Assembly: GCF_007115095.1 (NCBI RefSeq)
Contig: NZ_SULH01000008.1
Location: 1-64,000 of the forward strand
Direction of reading: 5' to 3'
DNA length: 64,000 nucleotides
Source: Levilactobacillus enshiensis
Lineage (GTDB): Bacteria; Bacillota; Bacilli; Lactobacillales; Lactobacillaceae
Below, one piece after another: positions 36,301-49,918 of the stretch (its first letter is position 1; every line of letters begins with the position of its first letter). Both the position numbers and the translations under genes were made by a program. The notes beneath the pieces are model-generated. The model ran no database searches and had not been told where the DNA came from. It saw nothing but the letters and a program-made list of their open reading frames with translations.

Positions 36301-37679
36301 TCAAACTGGTCAATGACGTTCTTGTGCTGCATCTTAACGGCTGACAATTCAATGACCTTGTCATAAATGGCAGATAATCCGGTGGTTTCCACGTCAAAGA
36401 CGACGTACGTGGCACCGTCTAATGGCACGTGTGCGCTGTTATATCCAATTGGCACCCCATCATCCACTAGGTTAGCTTCGACCCCGTAGAGCATCTTAAT
36501 ACCGGCCTTAGCACTAGCGTTAAAGGCAGCGGGGAAGCCTTGCACATCGGCGTGGTCCGTAATTGCCAGTGCCGGCATGCCCCATTTTTTCGCTTGTTTC
36601 ACGTAATCTTCAATGGGATTGGTGGCGTCCATCTGACTCATGGTCGTGTGCAGGTGAAGCTCGACTCGTTTCTCATCAGCTGGTGCCGTGTCCTGGCGAC
36701 TAGCATGTTTAACTTCGTTGATGTCGTAGGCGTTCAGTGCCAGATCACGCATAAAGCTATCCTCTTGGACACTTCCCCGAACCTTGACCCAGCTTCCTTC
36801 GGTGACTCCGGCAAATTGGGCCTCATCTTCGGCGCCGCGGGAGAACTTTTTGACCACGATCGATGACGTATAGTCAGTGATCTTAATCGTCAACAATTGC
36901 CGACCAGAACGGAGTTTCCGCACTTCCTTGTCAAAGACGTAACCTTCAACGATGACCGAGCGCTCCTCTTGAACAATGTCAACCATCCGCATGATGGGTT
37001 GATCACCCTTAATGGTCTTCCCAATCTGTGTGGGACCCTCAGCGGCTGGTGTATCGCCCTGACTCTGTCGTTTCTGGTTTGCTTTCTCAATGGCCGCCGC
37101 AGCCTGTTGAGCAAGTTGAGCGTCCGTTTTTTCTTGCCGGGCCTTGAACTCGTCAATCTTAGCTTGTGACCTCGACTCATCGATCATGACGTGAATATTA
37201 AACTTAGGGAAACCCGCGTTGCGGTAGGTATCCTCAATTGGCCCTAACGCCTGATTACTCAAGAAGTCCTTCACGACCTCATTTTGTGCATACAAGAGTA
37301 CCCGGCCATCCGGATCGAGTTCCGGTACCTGGGACTGACACAACTCCTGAATTAAGTTGCTGGTCAGCCCACTATTCTTGACGACCCACTGCCAATAGTC
37401 GCCTAAAGCACGGTTCGTGAGCGTCGGTTCAGCGATTAAAAAGGTATTTTCAACCGTTGCAATCTCCCGAAAGGCCATCTGCAGGTGGTTTTGGAATTCC
37501 GCAAAGGCCGTAAATGGTAAAATACTGGGCACATTTAAATAGAAATGCCACCGCCGTGATTGTTCATGAACCGTCAAGTGGTCAATCGTAGCTGTTTGAA
37601 AGTACGGTTGCTCGGCCGCACTGGTTAAATCTAATTGTTGTAAGAGCTTTTCAAATAAAGCATGGCGATCTTCGTCCAC
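33342..37679 (-). CDS. polC: DNA polymerase III alpha subunit PolC (Gram-positive type)
   Basis: This 1445-residue replicative polymerase has an OB-fold, a PHP domain ([16 protein letters not shown], split by the exonuclease), an internal DEDD exonuclease ([13 protein letters not shown] and [12 protein letters not shown]), the zinc site (CPNCQYSH ... CPKCGTLM), and palm/fingers motifs ([16 protein letters not shown]). It begins with GTG at 37679 behind AAAGGAG. Last gene of the uppS-cdsA-rseP-proS-polC run. Length matches the family. Confidence 0.98.
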   Translation of the reverse strand: MDEDRHALFEKLLQQLDLTSAAEQPYFQTATIDHLTVHEQSRRWHFYLNVPSILPFTAFAEFQNHLQMAFREIATVENTFLIAEPTLTNRALGDYWQWVVKNSGLTSNLIQELCQSQVPELDPDGRVLLYAQNEVVKDFLSNQALGPIEDTYRNAGFPKFNIHVMIDESRSQAKIDEFKARQEKTDAQLAQQAAAAIEKANQKRQSQGDTPAAEGPTQIGKTIKGDQPIMRMVDIVQEERSVIVEGYVFDKEVRKLRSGRQLLTIKITDYTSSIVVKKFSRGAEDEAQFAGVTEGSWVKVRGSVQEDSFMRDLALNAYDINEVKHASRQDTAPADEKRVELHLHTTMSQMDATNPIEDYVKQAKKWGMPALAITDHADVQGFPAAFNASAKAGIKMLYGVEANLVDDGVPIGYNSAHVPLDGATYVVFDVETTGLSAIYDKVIELSAVKMQHKNVIDQFEEFIDPGFPLSEQTTNLTSITDDMVAGSKSEEEVFKLFREFCGDAIIVGHNVTFDVGFMNTGYQRHGMSEISNPIIDTLTLARFLYPTLKSYRLNTLAKRFHVSLEHHHRAVYDAESTGHLNYLFLKDAEDRYDIQYHDQLNDHMTDNDAYKHARPSHAILIAKTQAGLKNMFKLVSASNVDYYYRVPRVPRSVLDHYREGIIVGSACSSGEVFTAMMQKGQVEAAAKAKYYDYLEVQPKAAYQPLIDSGLIADEANLKEIVGNMVKLGHDLNKPVVATGDVHYLNPEDYIYRKILIHSQGGANPLNRQELPDVHFLTTDEMLADFAYLGEDVAKEIVVTNTQKIANDIDEVHPLKDKLYTPRMEGAEDEIRQRTMDTAHAWYGDPLPELVQHRVDRELKSIIGNGFSVIYLIAQRLVAKSNKDGYLVGSRGSVGSSVVATFTGITEVNPLPPHYRCPNCQYSHFYTKGEYSSGYDLPEKNCPKCGTLMIGDGHNIPFETFLGFKGNKVPDIDLNFSGDYQPIAHNYTKVLFGEKNVYRAGTIGTVADKTAYGYVKAYERDTEQTFRGAEIDRLAKGATGVKRTTGQHPAGIIVVPDYMEIYDFTPIQYPADDQTAAWQTTHFDFHSIHDNILKIDILGHDDPTMIRTLQDLSGVDPQTIPMDDPGVMALFSGTDSLGVTPEQIQSKTGTLGVPEFGTRFVRGMLEETHPKNYSQLLQISGLSHGTDVWLGNAEELIKAGTATIANVIGCRDNIMTDLINFGLDSETSFQVMEHVRKGRGIPDEWQEKMKQTDCPDWYIDSCLKIKYMFPRAHAAAYVLMALRVAYFKVYFPIIYYAAYFSVRADDFDVVAMSQGKTAVKAAMKAINDQGMDASTKDKNLLTVLELANEMLERGFKFKMIDLNRSDAADWIIDGDTLIAPFQAAPGLGLNVAKQIVAARNDRPFISKEDLAKRGKVSKTIIDFMTENGVLTGLPDENQLSLFDDMM

Positions 37680-37788
37680 GAGCGAACTCCTTTCAACTGT
37701 CTTGCTTACAAGTTATCTTGATATACAACTATTACAGATTATCATTCTGCACAGCACCCATTGTCGTCCAACCGATGCGATTAGAATG

Positions 37789-37817
37789 AAAAAAGCCAGC
37801 ATCTTTGCTGGCCTTTT
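37789..37817 (-). terminator. proS terminator
   Basis: GGCCAGCA/TGCTGGC hairpin followed on the minus strand by TTTTTT, just after proS; it separates proS from polC. Confidence 0.75.
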
Positions 37818-37825
37818 CAAGTGTG

Positions 37826-40851
<3,026 letters not shown>

Positions 40852-40951
40852 AGATGTCGTCCCTTCTTCAATTCGTAGTAACTCCCCAACTTTTTTCTCT
40901 GCCACCTAGCATACCCTAAGCACCCTAGACGGCGCAAGCGAACAGCGAGGA

Positions 40952-41740
40952 CTAAATCAAACCGAACAAGTGGATGACTGGCAGTACCAACAGTAAGCTA
41001 TCAAACCGGTCCAAAATACCACCGTGGCCCGGTAAGATCTTCCCAGAATCCTTTACGCCATAGTAGCGTTTCAGCGCAGATTCGACTAAATCCCCAAATT
41101 GACCGACCACAGAGAAGATCAACGTCAATAGGATCATGACGCCTAAACTCAAATGACCCACTGGGAAGAAGTACCAAAAGACACTCCCAACGATGGTCCC
41201 GACAACGGAACCCCCGATAGACCCTTCCCAGGTCTTATTAGGGCTAATGTGCGGTGCCAACTTGTTTCGACCGAACTTCCGACCAATCATATAGGCGCCA
41301 GAATCCGTCGTCCAAACAATAAACAACGCGTACAGCAAGGCAACTAAACTAACCGCTCTGGCAGCAATAAAGAAATGAAACCCGATTCCGATATACAGCA
41401 TGCTCAGGGTAATCACCCCAGCATCGTCAAAGGAGAACCGGTTGCGTGACACCACCGTCCGTAACAAAAGTAACAGCACGAATAGGTACACGATGTACCA
41501 AGGACTCAGGAATTTTGGCAAATCCGCCCACCAACTCTGTGGTGCAATGACTGCTAGAATCCCGATTCCAGAAATAATGGCTTCTGCACTCACCAACAAC
41601 TTCTTGCGCATAATCAGAATTTCCGATAAGGCCACTAGCCCCAGTGCAAATCCCGCAATATCGATCCAAATATGACCCGCAACGATAATGGGAATAAATA
41701 TAATTAAGGCGACAACCGCCGTGATAACCCGTTGTTTCAT
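40952..41740 (-). CDS. cdsA: CDP-diglyceride synthase
   Basis: This 262-residue polytopic membrane enzyme makes CDP-diacylglycerol from phosphatidic acid and CTP. It has about seven membrane segments and the CdsA signature near the C-terminus (SALKRYYGVKDSGKILPGHGGILDRFDS). It lies 26 bases after uppS, the usual operon arrangement. Confidence 0.96.
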   Translation of the reverse strand: MKQRVITAVVALIIFIPIIVAGHIWIDIAGFALGLVALSEILIMRKKLLVSAEAIISGIGILAVIAPQSWWADLPKFLSPWYIVYLFVLLLLLRTVVSRNRFSFDDAGVITLSMLYIGIGFHFFIAARAVSLVALLYALFIVWTTDSGAYMIGRKFGRNKLAPHISPNKTWEGSIGGSVVGTIVGSVFWYFFPVGHLSLGVMILLTLIFSVVGQFGDLVESALKRYYGVKDSGKILPGHGGILDRFDSLLLVLPVIHLFGLI

Positions 41741-41766
41741 CTTCCAAGCTCCTTAGTTTCTTAAAA

Positions 41767-42552
41767 TTACCCCTTAGCGGGCGTCAACCCACCGAACCGA
41801 CGGTGGCGCTGTTGATATTCATAAATCGCTTGTTCTAACGCCGTCTGATCAAAATCAGGCCAGTGTTGTTGCGTAAACACAAATTCACTATAAGCAACTT
41901 GCCACAACATGAAGTTCGACAGACGTTCCTCACCACTTGTCCGAATCAACAGATCCGGATCACGAAGCTCAGCCAGGTCCGCCGTCATCAACTGCTGGTC
42001 AATCGCTACTTCATCAATGGCTGCCGGATCCAACTTACCCGCCTTGACCGCTTCAGCAAGCTTCTGCACTGCCGTAACGATTTCAGCCCGACCACCGTAA
42101 TTTAACGCAAAGTTCAGGACCATCCCAGTACAATTCGCAGTATCGGCAATCGCATCGCGAACGGCCTTTTGCGTTGCCGCCGGTAGCTTATCCGTGTAGC
42201 CCATGACTTTAACGCGAATATTATTTTTGATCAAGTCTGGCACGAACGTTCCAAAGAAGTCGACGGGCAACTTCATGAGGTAATTGACTTCAGCGGTTGG
42301 CCGTTTCCAATTTTCAGTTGAGAAGGCGTACAGCGTCAACACCTTCACCCCTAAATGACTAGCCGCGGTGGCCACCGTCTTCACAGTATCCATCCCTTGC
42401 TTGTGACCGGCGATTCGTGGCAAATGGCGTTGTTGCGCCCACCGGCCATTACCATCCATGATAATAGCGACGTGAGCGGGGATATTGGCTTCATCAAGGT
42501 GAAGCTCTTCCACCTCGCCCGTCGATTGATTTTTATTTAAGAATGAAAACAC
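41767..42552 (-). CDS. uppS: Undecaprenyl diphosphate synthase
   Basis: This 261-residue cis-prenyltransferase makes C55-PP, the lipid carrier for peptidoglycan and teichoic acids. HVAIIMDGNGRWA (about 27-39) holds the catalytic Asp, and the C-terminal RTSGEERLSNFMLWQ signature is present. Start chosen at GTG 42552 with GGAGGTG at proper distance; the longer ATG frame from 42588 is rejected. First gene of this run. Confidence 0.95.
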   Translation of the reverse strand: MFSFLNKNQSTGEVEELHLDEANIPAHVAIIMDGNGRWAQQRHLPRIAGHKQGMDTVKTVATAASHLGVKVLTLYAFSTENWKRPTAEVNYLMKLPVDFFGTFVPDLIKNNIRVKVMGYTDKLPAATQKAVRDAIADTANCTGMVLNFALNYGGRAEIVTAVQKLAEAVKAGKLDPAAIDEVAIDQQLMTADLAELRDPDLLIRTSGEERLSNFMLWQVAYSEFVFTQQHWPDFDQTALEQAIYEYQQRHRRFGGLTPAKG

Positions 42553-42591
42553 AGCGCACCTCCATTGGTCTTTACAACCTCTCATCATAAC

Positions 42592-42621
42592 AAAAAAAGG
42601 GCCGGGAAACTATCCCGGCCC
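42592..42621 (-). terminator. Terminator before uppS
   Basis: GGGCCGGGA/TCCCGGCCC perfect 9-base stem followed on the minus strand by seven T. It ends the frr-side transcript (42659 gene). Confidence 0.8.
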
Positions 42622-42658
42622 CCAAATTGAGCGAAATCTTTAGCTTTTGACCGGCTGA

Positions 42659-43078
42659 TTACTCGATTAACCGCCATTCACCACGTTTAGCATCTGCCAA
42701 CGTGCCGAAGTAGCTTAGCAGCTTGTTGGCGTCATCGGCACTAACTTGGCCTAAGAGGTTCAAGCCTTCCCCAGTTGGTAGTGGGTCAGATAAATCGGTA
42801 ATTTCATTGCCGTTTTCAATCGTTGCCTTAGAGAACGCAACAATCCAATCGTCCCCAATCAATTGGGTTACCACGAAGAACAAGTTGAAGTCATCACTGA
42901 CAAAGGCGGGTTGGGCATACACACCGTCTTGAATTTGTTCCAGTTCTGCACCGTTATAGTTCAAGATTGAAATATTTTCAGCGTTAACTTCGTTGTTCAG
43001 ACGAAAAACCATCTTCCCAAACTCTTCCGTGCCTGGGGTGATTTCTACGTTTTGTTGATCTTGGTTATCTTCTGCCAT
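42659..43078 (-). CDS. Hypothetical acidic protein, 139 aa
   Basis: I do not recognise the family. The protein is acidic and soluble, with no signal peptide. It starts AEDNQDQQNVEITPG and has hydrophobic strands (ILNYNGAEL, FNLFFVVTQLIGDDWIVAFS). It lies between frr and uppS, 28 bases after frr, and shares the transcript that ends at the strong terminator 42592-42621. It could be a conserved lactobacillus protein of this cluster; its function is unknown. Confidence 0.65.
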   Translation of the reverse strand: MAEDNQDQQNVEITPGTEEFGKMVFRLNNEVNAENISILNYNGAELEQIQDGVYAQPAFVSDDFNLFFVVTQLIGDDWIVAFSKATIENGNEITDLSDPLPTGEGLNLLGQVSADDANKLLSYFGTLADAKRGEWRLIE

Positions 43079-43106
43079 CTTAAAACGCTCCTTACTCTAA
43101 TCAGAT

Positions 43107-43664
43107 TTAGTCAGTTAAGACTTCTTTTTCTTTATCAGCTGCAATTGCATCGACACCCTTGATAGCCTTGTCAGTCACCTTTTGGACTTGATCCTCTAGG
43201 TTGTGCAAGTCATCATCAGTGTAATCGCCGTCTTTGTGGCCCTTCTTGATGCTGTCCATGGCGTCCCGACGAACGTTCCGCACAGCAACCTTGCCTTCTT
43301 CGGCAGTGGCCTTTACACGCTTAGCAATTTCCTTACGCCGTTCCTCAGTCAGTTGTGGAATGACCAACCGAATGGCCGTCCCATCATTGGCAGGGGTAAT
43401 CCCAACGTCTGATTCCATGATTCCTTTTTCGATGTCTTCAAGTGCAGACTTATCGTATGGAGTCACCATCAAAATACGAGGTTCAGGAATCGTGATGGAA
43501 GCGACTTGATTCAATGGTGTTTGTGCACCATAGTAGTTCACCATGACCCGGTTTAAAATACTAGCGTTGGCCCGACCAGCACGAATCGTTCCCAATTCAC
43601 GCTTGAGAGCCTCTTCCGCCTTTTTCATCTTTGATTCTGCAGTAGTAATTATCTGATCAGCCAT
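43107..43664 (-). CDS. frr: Ribosome recycling factor
   Basis: This 185-residue protein, with EF-G, splits post-termination ribosomes. A long three-helix bundle begins with the [25 protein letters not shown] segment; the family motif [26 protein letters not shown] is near 120-145. It starts two bases after the pyrH stop, so the two are translationally coupled. Normal length. Confidence 0.97.
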   Translation of the reverse strand: MADQIITTAESKMKKAEEALKRELGTIRAGRANASILNRVMVNYYGAQTPLNQVASITIPEPRILMVTPYDKSALEDIEKGIMESDVGITPANDGTAIRLVIPQLTEERRKEIAKRVKATAEEGKVAVRNVRRDAMDSIKKGHKDGDYTDDDLHNLEDQVQKVTDKAIKGVDAIAADKEKEVLTD

Positions 43665-43666
43665 AT

Positions 43667-44422
<756 letters not shown>

Positions 44423-44629
44423 CTATCATACTTACCCCCGTTAGTGATAGTCAGGGGGTACGAAATCCCAGGTTTGTCACTAAAAAGTTTTATATCGGGT
44501 ATTCACCCGCTGACTGGTGGTCCGGCAACCATTTTGGTCTCGACGACAACCACACTTATCGCCACCGCACCGAACACTTACTAACATCAGGTGTCAGCTG
44601 TTCGGCAAGCCCGTCAACGCTAATAAAAA

Positions 44630-44658
44630 AGCGTAGGCCCCTTAGCGGAATCTACGCT
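44630..44658 (-). terminator. tsf terminator
   Basis: AGCGTAG/CTACGCT hairpin, followed on the minus strand by TTTTTTATTAG. The rest of 44390-44629 holds no gene; the pyrH promoter is expected there. Confidence 0.7.
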
Positions 44659-44672
44659 TTCTTACGGTTTGC

Positions 44673-45557
44673 TTAACCGTTGATTTGGTCTTGAACTTCC
44701 TTAGCCAGGTCAACAGTTGGCTTTTCGATTCCTTCACCAACTTCGTAACGAACAAAGGTTACTAACTTGCCACCCTTGCTAGCAACGAATTGGCTCACAG
44801 TTTGGTCGCCATCCTTAACGAATGGTTGGTCAGCTAAACTGATTTCGGACAAGAACTTGTGTAAACGACCCTCAACCATCTTTTCGACGATCTTTTCAGG
44901 CTTACCTTCGTTCAAAGCTTCTTGCTTCAATACTTCACGTTCATGTGCTAAACGGTCAGCAGGAATGTCGTCGCGAGAGACGAATTCTGGGTTGATCGCA
45001 GCAACGTGCATCGCAACGTCCTTAGCAGTTGCTTCATCAGCACCGTCTAAGACAACGACAGCAGCGATTTGGCCACCTTGGTGTAAGTAAGCACCGAAGA
45101 CTTGGCCGTCGGTCTTTTTAACAACGGCAAAACGACGTAATTGCACGTTTTCACTGGTAACTTGAGTCGTCTTGATGATGGCTTCGTTTAACGTTTCGCC
45201 ATTGTCAGCCTTCAAAGCTAACGCAGCATCTAAGTCGGCTGGTTGTTGTGCAGCAATCGTGTCAGCAACTTCGTCAACTAAAGCGTTGAACGTGTCGTTC
45301 GTTGCCACGAAGTCAGTTTCTGAGTTAACTTCAACGATGGCAGCGGTGTTTCCACTAACCTTCACCCGAGCTAAACCGTTAGCAGCAACGTTGCCGCTCT
45401 TCTTCTTTGCCTTAGCAATTCCCTTTTCACGCAGGAAATCAATGGCCTTGTCCATGTCGCCTTCAGAAGCAACAAGGGCCTTTTTAGCATCCATCATCCC
45501 AACTTGGGTCTTGTCCCGTAATTCTTTTACTTGTGCCGCAGTGATTTTGCTTGCCAT
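44673..45557 (-). CDS. tsf: Elongation factor Ts
   Basis: This 294-residue protein is the nucleotide exchange factor for EF-Tu. The N-terminal UBA-like domain ([24 protein letters not shown]) and the core with the TDFVA motif ([14 protein letters not shown]) are present. It follows rpsB after 148 bases, which include a hairpin with T-run. Intact. Confidence 0.97.
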   Translation of the reverse strand: MASKITAAQVKELRDKTQVGMMDAKKALVASEGDMDKAIDFLREKGIAKAKKKSGNVAANGLARVKVSGNTAAIVEVNSETDFVATNDTFNALVDEVADTIAAQQPADLDAALALKADNGETLNEAIIKTTQVTSENVQLRRFAVVKKTDGQVFGAYLHQGGQIAAVVVLDGADEATAKDVAMHVAAINPEFVSRDDIPADRLAHEREVLKQEALNEGKPEKIVEKMVEGRLHKFLSEISLADQPFVKDGDQTVSQFVASKGGKLVTFVRYEVGEGIEKPTVDLAKEVQDQING

Positions 45558-45594
45558 GTGTAATGGCCTCCTTTTATCAATTCATCTAATTCAC

Positions 45595-45650
45595 CAAAAA
45601 AGACTGACTCAATCTCAGGCCATGAACGGTCCTAAACATTAAGCCAGCCT
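45595..45650 (-). terminator. Terminator-like hairpin between rpsB and tsf
   Basis: A 12-base stem (45650-45639 with 45612-45601, several G-U pairs) is followed by TTTTTT on the minus strand, 38 bases before the tsf ATG. It probably attenuates transcription from rpsB into tsf. Confidence 0.6.
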
Positions 45651-45705
45651 AAGGTGCTTTAAATCTAATATTTGGAAAGTGCCGCGAACGACACCTTGCA
45701 TTTAA

Positions 45706-46509
45706 TTACTTGTTGTCGCCTTCAACGGCGTTAACGATGTCTTCCATCGAGTTGTCAGCGGTCTTCTTGTCGCCCTTAGCGGCATCGGACTTTTGGCCTT
45801 CGAAAGTCTTTTCGTCAACTTGGTCTTCACCCTGACGGCCTTCAACAATGGCATCAGCCATCTTAGAAGTGATCAGACGAACGGCACGGATAGCGTCATC
45901 GTTAGATGGGATAACCACGTCAATTTCATCTGGGTCAGTGTTCGTATCAACCATAGCAACGATCGGAATGTTCAACTTTTGTGCTTCGTGAACAGCGATT
46001 TGTTCCTTGCGAGGGTCAACGATGAACATAACGTCAGGCAACTTAGGCATATCTTCGATACCGCCTAAGAAACGTTCCAACTTGTCTTGAGACTTCTTAA
46101 GTAAAGAAACTTCCTTCTTAGGAAGAACATCAAACGTACCGTCAGTAGCCATCTTCTTCAATGACTTCAGACGCTTGATTCGCGTTTGGATAGTTTCCCA
46201 GTTAGTCAAAGTCCCACCTAACCAACGGTGGTTAACGTAGTATTGACCAGCACGGGTAGCTTCTTCTTCGATAGAGTCTTGTGCTTGCTTCTTAGTCCCA
46301 ACAAACAGAACAACGGCGCCTTTAGCAGCTTCGTCCTTCATGTAGTTGTAAGCAACGTCGATCAACTTCACCGTCTTTTGTAAATCGATGATGTAGATAC
46401 CGTTACGTTCCGTAAAGATGTATTGCTTCATCTTTGGGTTCCAACGACGGGTTTGGTGACCAAAGTGGACACCGGCTTCGAGCAGTTGTTTCATTGAAAT
46501 AACAGCCAT
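45706..46509 (-). CDS. rpsB: 30S ribosomal protein S2
   Basis: This 267-residue S2 protein has the family start [23 protein letters not shown] and the [10 protein letters not shown] and DPRKE motifs. The C-terminal extension (about 225-267) is charged and low-complexity ([20 protein letters not shown]). It is preceded by a promoter and a leader of about 115 bases. Confidence 0.97.
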   Translation of the reverse strand: MAVISMKQLLEAGVHFGHQTRRWNPKMKQYIFTERNGIYIIDLQKTVKLIDVAYNYMKDEAAKGAVVLFVGTKKQAQDSIEEEATRAGQYYVNHRWLGGTLTNWETIQTRIKRLKSLKKMATDGTFDVLPKKEVSLLKKSQDKLERFLGGIEDMPKLPDVMFIVDPRKEQIAVHEAQKLNIPIVAMVDTNTDPDEIDVVIPSNDDAIRAVRLITSKMADAIVEGRQGEDQVDEKTFEGQKSDAAKGDKKTADNSMEDIVNAVEGDNK

Positions 46510-46626
46510 GATAAAATGCCTCCAAATAGTTTTTGATTTCCTCCCCCACGCTCAATTGACTGAAGAACTCGCAAGCGAGCACCCCTCCGGTCATCACGCG
46601 AGGTGTGAATTGGCGCATACGCACCG
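46510..46626 (-). promoter_or_regulatory. rpsB 5' leader, possible ribosomal protein leader
   Basis: The transcript from the 46633-46661 promoter has a leader with GCTCGC/GCGAGT and CACACC ... GGGGTG pairings and outer AATT complementarity. Such leaders often let S2 bind its own mRNA in Firmicutes. Match to a known family was not tested. Confidence 0.4.
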
Positions 46627-46632
46627 AAAGTT

Positions 46633-46661
46633 ATTATACAAAACTGACTGACTAAACACAA
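46633..46661 (-). promoter_or_regulatory. rpsB promoter
   Basis: Reading leftward, TTGTGT (46661-46656), 17 bases, TATAAT (46638-46633). Confidence 0.7.
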
Positions 46662-46688
46662 GCTAAAATCCTAAATTTTCCAATAAAA

Positions 46689-46717
46689 TTGGCTTTCCCA
46701 GAAGAGTATGGTAAACT
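46689..46717 (+). promoter_or_regulatory. Promoter of the HAD phosphatase gene
   Basis: TTGGCT (46689-46694), 17 bases, TAAACT (46712-46717), 30 bases before the ATG at 46747. Confidence 0.5.
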
Positions 46718-46746
46718 GCTTAGGTCACAAATGAGGAGGAAGTAGC

Positions 46747-47445
46747 ATGATAAAAGCGGTCGTCTTCGATGTCGATGACACGCTCTATGACCAAAAGACC
46801 CCCTTCACGGCAGCACTAGCACCGTTACTCAAGTTGCCCGAAGCCACGGATCTCAGTTTGGCCTTTCAAACTTACCGGCAACAAAGCGCCGCCGGTATTT
46901 GGTCTCACGAAGAAATGGCTGTTAAACGGTTGAATGCCGCTTTACACAGTCAAAATATACCCTCGGTGACCACCGAGATTGCCCTAGCTTTCCAAGACGC
47001 TTACTGCGCCGGTCTGCAAAAAATCAAGCTTTTTCCTGGACTAGCCACCGCTTTGGATCAGCTCAAGGAACATTATAAATTAGGCATCATCACCAATGGT
47101 AAAACGCAACACCAATTGGCAAAAGTGATGCAATTAGAGATGCACCGGTGGATCAACCGGGATGCCATCATGACGTCTGAAGAGACTGGGTTGGCGAAAC
47201 CCGACCCCGAGATCTTCACCCTGATGAATCACCGGTTGAACCTCCGTGCGAGTGAAGTCGTTTACATTGGTGACTGCTACAGCATGGATGTTCGTGCAGC
47301 CAAGAAAGCTGGCTGGCAAGCGTTCTGGTTTAATCACCGAAATCTAGCTATGCCTGATGGTGACTGGATTCCGGATCAAACCGTTGGCGATCCATTCGAA
47401 CTGCAGGATCTACTGCTTGCTTTGACCGCCATTGCCGAAACTTAA
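46747..47445 (+). CDS. HAD-superfamily hydrolase
   Basis: This 232-residue phosphatase of the HAD superfamily (YjjG/PhnX-like subgroup) has motif I FDVDDTLYD (8-16), motif II GIITNGKTQ (about 117-125), and motifs III-IV near K and YIGDCYSMDVRAAKKAGW (about 175-192). The substrate is unknown; nucleotide or sugar phosphates are plausible. GAGGAGGAAG precedes the ATG. Single-gene unit. Confidence 0.85.
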   Translation: MIKAVVFDVDDTLYDQKTPFTAALAPLLKLPEATDLSLAFQTYRQQSAAGIWSHEEMAVKRLNAALHSQNIPSVTTEIALAFQDAYCAGLQKIKLFPGLATALDQLKEHYKLGIITNGKTQHQLAKVMQLEMHRWINRDAIMTSEETGLAKPDPEIFTLMNHRLNLRASEVVYIGDCYSMDVRAAKKAGWQAFWFNHRNLAMPDGDWIPDQTVGDPFELQDLLLALTAIAET

Positions 47446-47454
47446 GTCGTATCC

Positions 47455-47499
47455 AAAAACAGTGACACTTTCCTTTCAGGGTAAGTCGTCACTGTTTTT
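47455..47499 (+). terminator. Terminator after the HAD gene
   Basis: AAAAACAGTGAC/GTCACTGTTTTT 12-base perfect arms, works in both directions. Confidence 0.8.
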
Positions 47500-47510
47500 G
47501 TGCGGGTTAC

Positions 47511-47586
47511 TTAACTAAAAGTTGAAAGTTCCGGAGTACTGGCTATACCTGTTCTAGTCACACTAATGGACCTAAAACTAGCTAAC
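47511..47586. repeat. Dispersed intergenic repeat, copy 2
   Basis: Second copy of the 33249-33324 element, same orientation, also lying next to terminators. It is not within a gene. Confidence 0.6.
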
Positions 47587-47664
47587 ATAGGGCTTAAGTC
47601 GCCTTACCAGCCAGCAGACATCCGCACAGATCCTGCTTATACATCAAACACGCCTAATCAAAAC

Positions 47665-47718
47665 GTGGGACTAGCGCTAGTTGAGATACCTCAACCGCCG
47701 CTAGCCCCACATTTTTTT
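47665..47718 (-). terminator. Terminator between HAD gene and ldhD
   Basis: A long stem (47665-47685 with 47690-47710, some mismatches) with T-runs on both strands (ATTTTTTT rightward, GTTTTG leftward); it serves ldhD leftward. Confidence 0.65.
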
Positions 47719-47720
47719 AG

Positions 47721-48716
47721 TTAAAACGCAACTTCATTTTCAGCCTGTCCGGTTTCAATCAATTGTTTATTGTTATTTAACGCATATTGGACCATGTTTT
47801 TCACAGCCGTCTTGGTGTAAAAAGCAATGTGTGGCGTAACCAACACATTTTCCCGTTTCATCAGGTTCTTCAATCGTTCGTCGGGAATCGCATCGAAACT
47901 GCCGAAGTCAGTGTTGAAGATCCCAACTTCATCCTCGTATACATCCAGCGCTGCACCAGCGACCTTGCCACTGTCCAATGCTCGAATCAAAGCATCCGTA
48001 TCGATCAACGCCCCGCGCGCTGGGTTCAAAATCCAGACGTGATCTTTCATCTTCGCAAAGGCCGCATCGTTAAGCATCTTGTTATTGTCCTTGGTTGCTG
48101 GTGCATGTAAGGAAATCACGTCAGCTTGGGCATACAACTCATCCAACGTATCCACGTAGACGCCTTGTTTCTCCAACTCTGGATTGTGGAATACATCGTA
48201 GGCAATGACTTTTGCGCCGAATCCTTGATAGATTTTCATCGCTGCACGACCAATTCGACCGGTAGCAACGACACCGACCGTCATCTTGTTTAATTCATCA
48301 GCAATGTCTGGTGCCCAGGTGAGATCCCCGTTGGCTTGCTTCCGGTCAAACGTTGGCGTCCGCCGCAACAACCGCAGCAATTGCGTCACCGTTAATTCAG
48401 CAATGGCCTCTGGTGAGTAAGCCGGCACATTGGTGACCTTAAACCCATTCCGTTTGACGGCATCTGCATCCACATTATCGACCCCAACGTTACGCAAGGA
48501 GAGATTGGTAACTCCGTTCGCAGCTAACCGGTCAAGAACTTCTGCCGTGTAAGGCTTCTGTTGATAAACGACCGCGCCATCGTACCCCTTTGCGAGGTCG
48601 ACAGTCTGGTCATCCAGTAGGTCTTTGACGGCTGTAACCGTGATACCCTGTTGCTGTGACCACTGTTCTAAGTAAGGTTGTTCATCGTCTCGAATTCCAT
48701 AGGCAATAATTTTCAC
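47721..48716 (-). CDS. ldhD: D-lactate dehydrogenase / D-2-hydroxyacid dehydrogenase
   Basis: This 331-residue NAD-dependent enzyme reduces pyruvate to D-lactate. The Rossmann motif VVATGRIGRAAMKIYQGFGAKVIAYD (about 149-174), the arginine of NPARGALIDTDAL (about 232-244), glutamate near EDEVG and the histidine of VTPHIAFYT (about 296) are all present. Lactobacillus D-LDHs have this length. Single gene. Confidence 0.93.
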   Translation of the reverse strand: MKIIAYGIRDDEQPYLEQWSQQQGITVTAVKDLLDDQTVDLAKGYDGAVVYQQKPYTAEVLDRLAANGVTNLSLRNVGVDNVDADAVKRNGFKVTNVPAYSPEAIAELTVTQLLRLLRRTPTFDRKQANGDLTWAPDIADELNKMTVGVVATGRIGRAAMKIYQGFGAKVIAYDVFHNPELEKQGVYVDTLDELYAQADVISLHAPATKDNNKMLNDAAFAKMKDHVWILNPARGALIDTDALIRALDSGKVAGAALDVYEDEVGIFNTDFGSFDAIPDERLKNLMKRENVLVTPHIAFYTKTAVKNMVQYALNNNKQLIETGQAENEVAF

Positions 48717-48805
48717 AATAAGCTCCTCCTTAGGGTGCTGAACTATCTTAGTTGACTACACAGATTCAGTCTACCATAGACGACAGCGTTTGCTTAGTCA
48801 AACGC

Positions 48806-49081
48806 TTACCCAGTTATGGAGATACCTCGTTCAGCTAAGAAAGCAAGCTTCTTTGCTCGACTTTGATGCTTGAAGGCCCACTCGGCGTGCAAGGCATCGT
48901 GTTTGCTTGCAAACGACTCGCTGTACAGGACTTTCAGTGGACGATGGACCTTCGTATACTTCGCCCCCTTGCCAGCAAGATGGGTGGCAAAGCGCTTCGC
49001 AACATCGGTCGTAAACCCACCGTACAACGAATGATCCGCACAGAGTAGCACATAGAAATAGTAGGCTTTAGTGGCTGCCAT
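48806..49081 (-). CDS. GIY-YIG domain protein
   Basis: This 91-residue UvrC/GIY-YIG-type small protein, YhbQ/UPF0213-like, has [20 protein letters not shown] (about 7-26) and a basic [21 protein letters not shown] stretch. The GIY...YIG signature is present in variant form (YVL ... YGG). Its start overlaps the upstream methyltransferase stop by 14 bases, indicating an operon; the longer frame from 49123 is rejected. Possible role in DNA repair or RNA processing. Confidence 0.85.
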   Translation of the reverse strand: MAATKAYYFYVLLCADHSLYGGFTTDVAKRFATHLAGKGAKYTKVHRPLKVLYSESFASKHDALHAEWAFKHQSRAKKLAFLAERGISITG

Positions 49082-49826
49082 AGAGTAGCGCCCCCACTTC
49101 GGCTGAATACTCCCCGTTTTCATCGTAAACGACTAACGGTGCTGGAAAACGTAGGCCACCGGGTTTGCCATCTTTGATTGCTTCGACTAAGACCATGTTG
49201 GCTTCTTTACCTGGTTTAGGATGAACCAGCCGGACACGTTTGGGTGCCAAGCGATTCGCAGTCATCAACTCTAGCAGCTGTAGTAAGCGATCTGGTCGGT
49301 GAACAAAATAGGCCTTCCCGTTCATTTTGAGTAGCCCGCTGGTCGTCGTCACGATTGTCGCGAGATCCGTCGTGATTTCGTGACGGGCGATTGCCAGATA
49401 GGGGTTCGGATTCTTCTGACTCTGCGGCAGGTCAGCAAAGTATGGTGGATTACAGGTGACCACGTCCACGGAGTCCTTGGGAATCCACTGATTGACCGTT
49501 GCCAAGTCCCCTTCGTAGACGGTTAATTGGTCGCCTAAATCGTTCAGAGCAACACTCCGACGTGCCATATCGGCTAAACGGGGTTGGAGTTCGACCTCCG
49601 CAATTTTTCCACGGGTCTGATGACTCATGAACAAGCCTACCGCCCCATTGCCAGCACACAGGTCGACGGTCTGACTCGTCGCGCGCAACGGTAATTTCGC
49701 AAAATTAGCGAGTAATACGGCGTCCAATGAAAACGCAAACACCTCTGGACTTTGAATGATTTGAATATCTTGACTATATAATTGATCGATTCGTTCACCG
49801 GGTCTTAAGGTCGTCACAATCACCAC
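49068..49826 (-). CDS. tRNA1(Val) adenine-37 N6-methyltransferase-like protein
   Basis: This 252-residue SAM-dependent methyltransferase of the YabB/TrmN6 type has SAM motif [16 protein letters not shown] (about 53-68) and the catalytic NPPYF (about 125-129). It probably modifies A37 of tRNA(Val). SD AAGGAAGTGG precedes the GTG/ATG region. Operon with the GIY-YIG gene, the normal Firmicutes pairing (yabB-yazA). Confidence 0.85.
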   Translation of the reverse strand: MVIVTTLRPGERIDQLYSQDIQIIQSPEVFAFSLDAVLLANFAKLPLRATSQTVDLCAGNGAVGLFMSHQTRGKIAEVELQPRLADMARRSVALNDLGDQLTVYEGDLATVNQWIPKDSVDVVTCNPPYFADLPQSQKNPNPYLAIARHEITTDLATIVTTTSGLLKMNGKAYFVHRPDRLLQLLELMTANRLAPKRVRLVHPKPGKEANMVLVEAIKDGKPGGLRFPAPLVVYDENGEYSAEVGALLYGSH

Positions 49827-49918
49827 TTCCTTTTCAAATATTTTTCAGATAACTTGCAACCGCGACGCTTTTTTTGCATACTGGATTAAATAGCAACGTT
49901 GCGAGAGGAGTGCGACAC

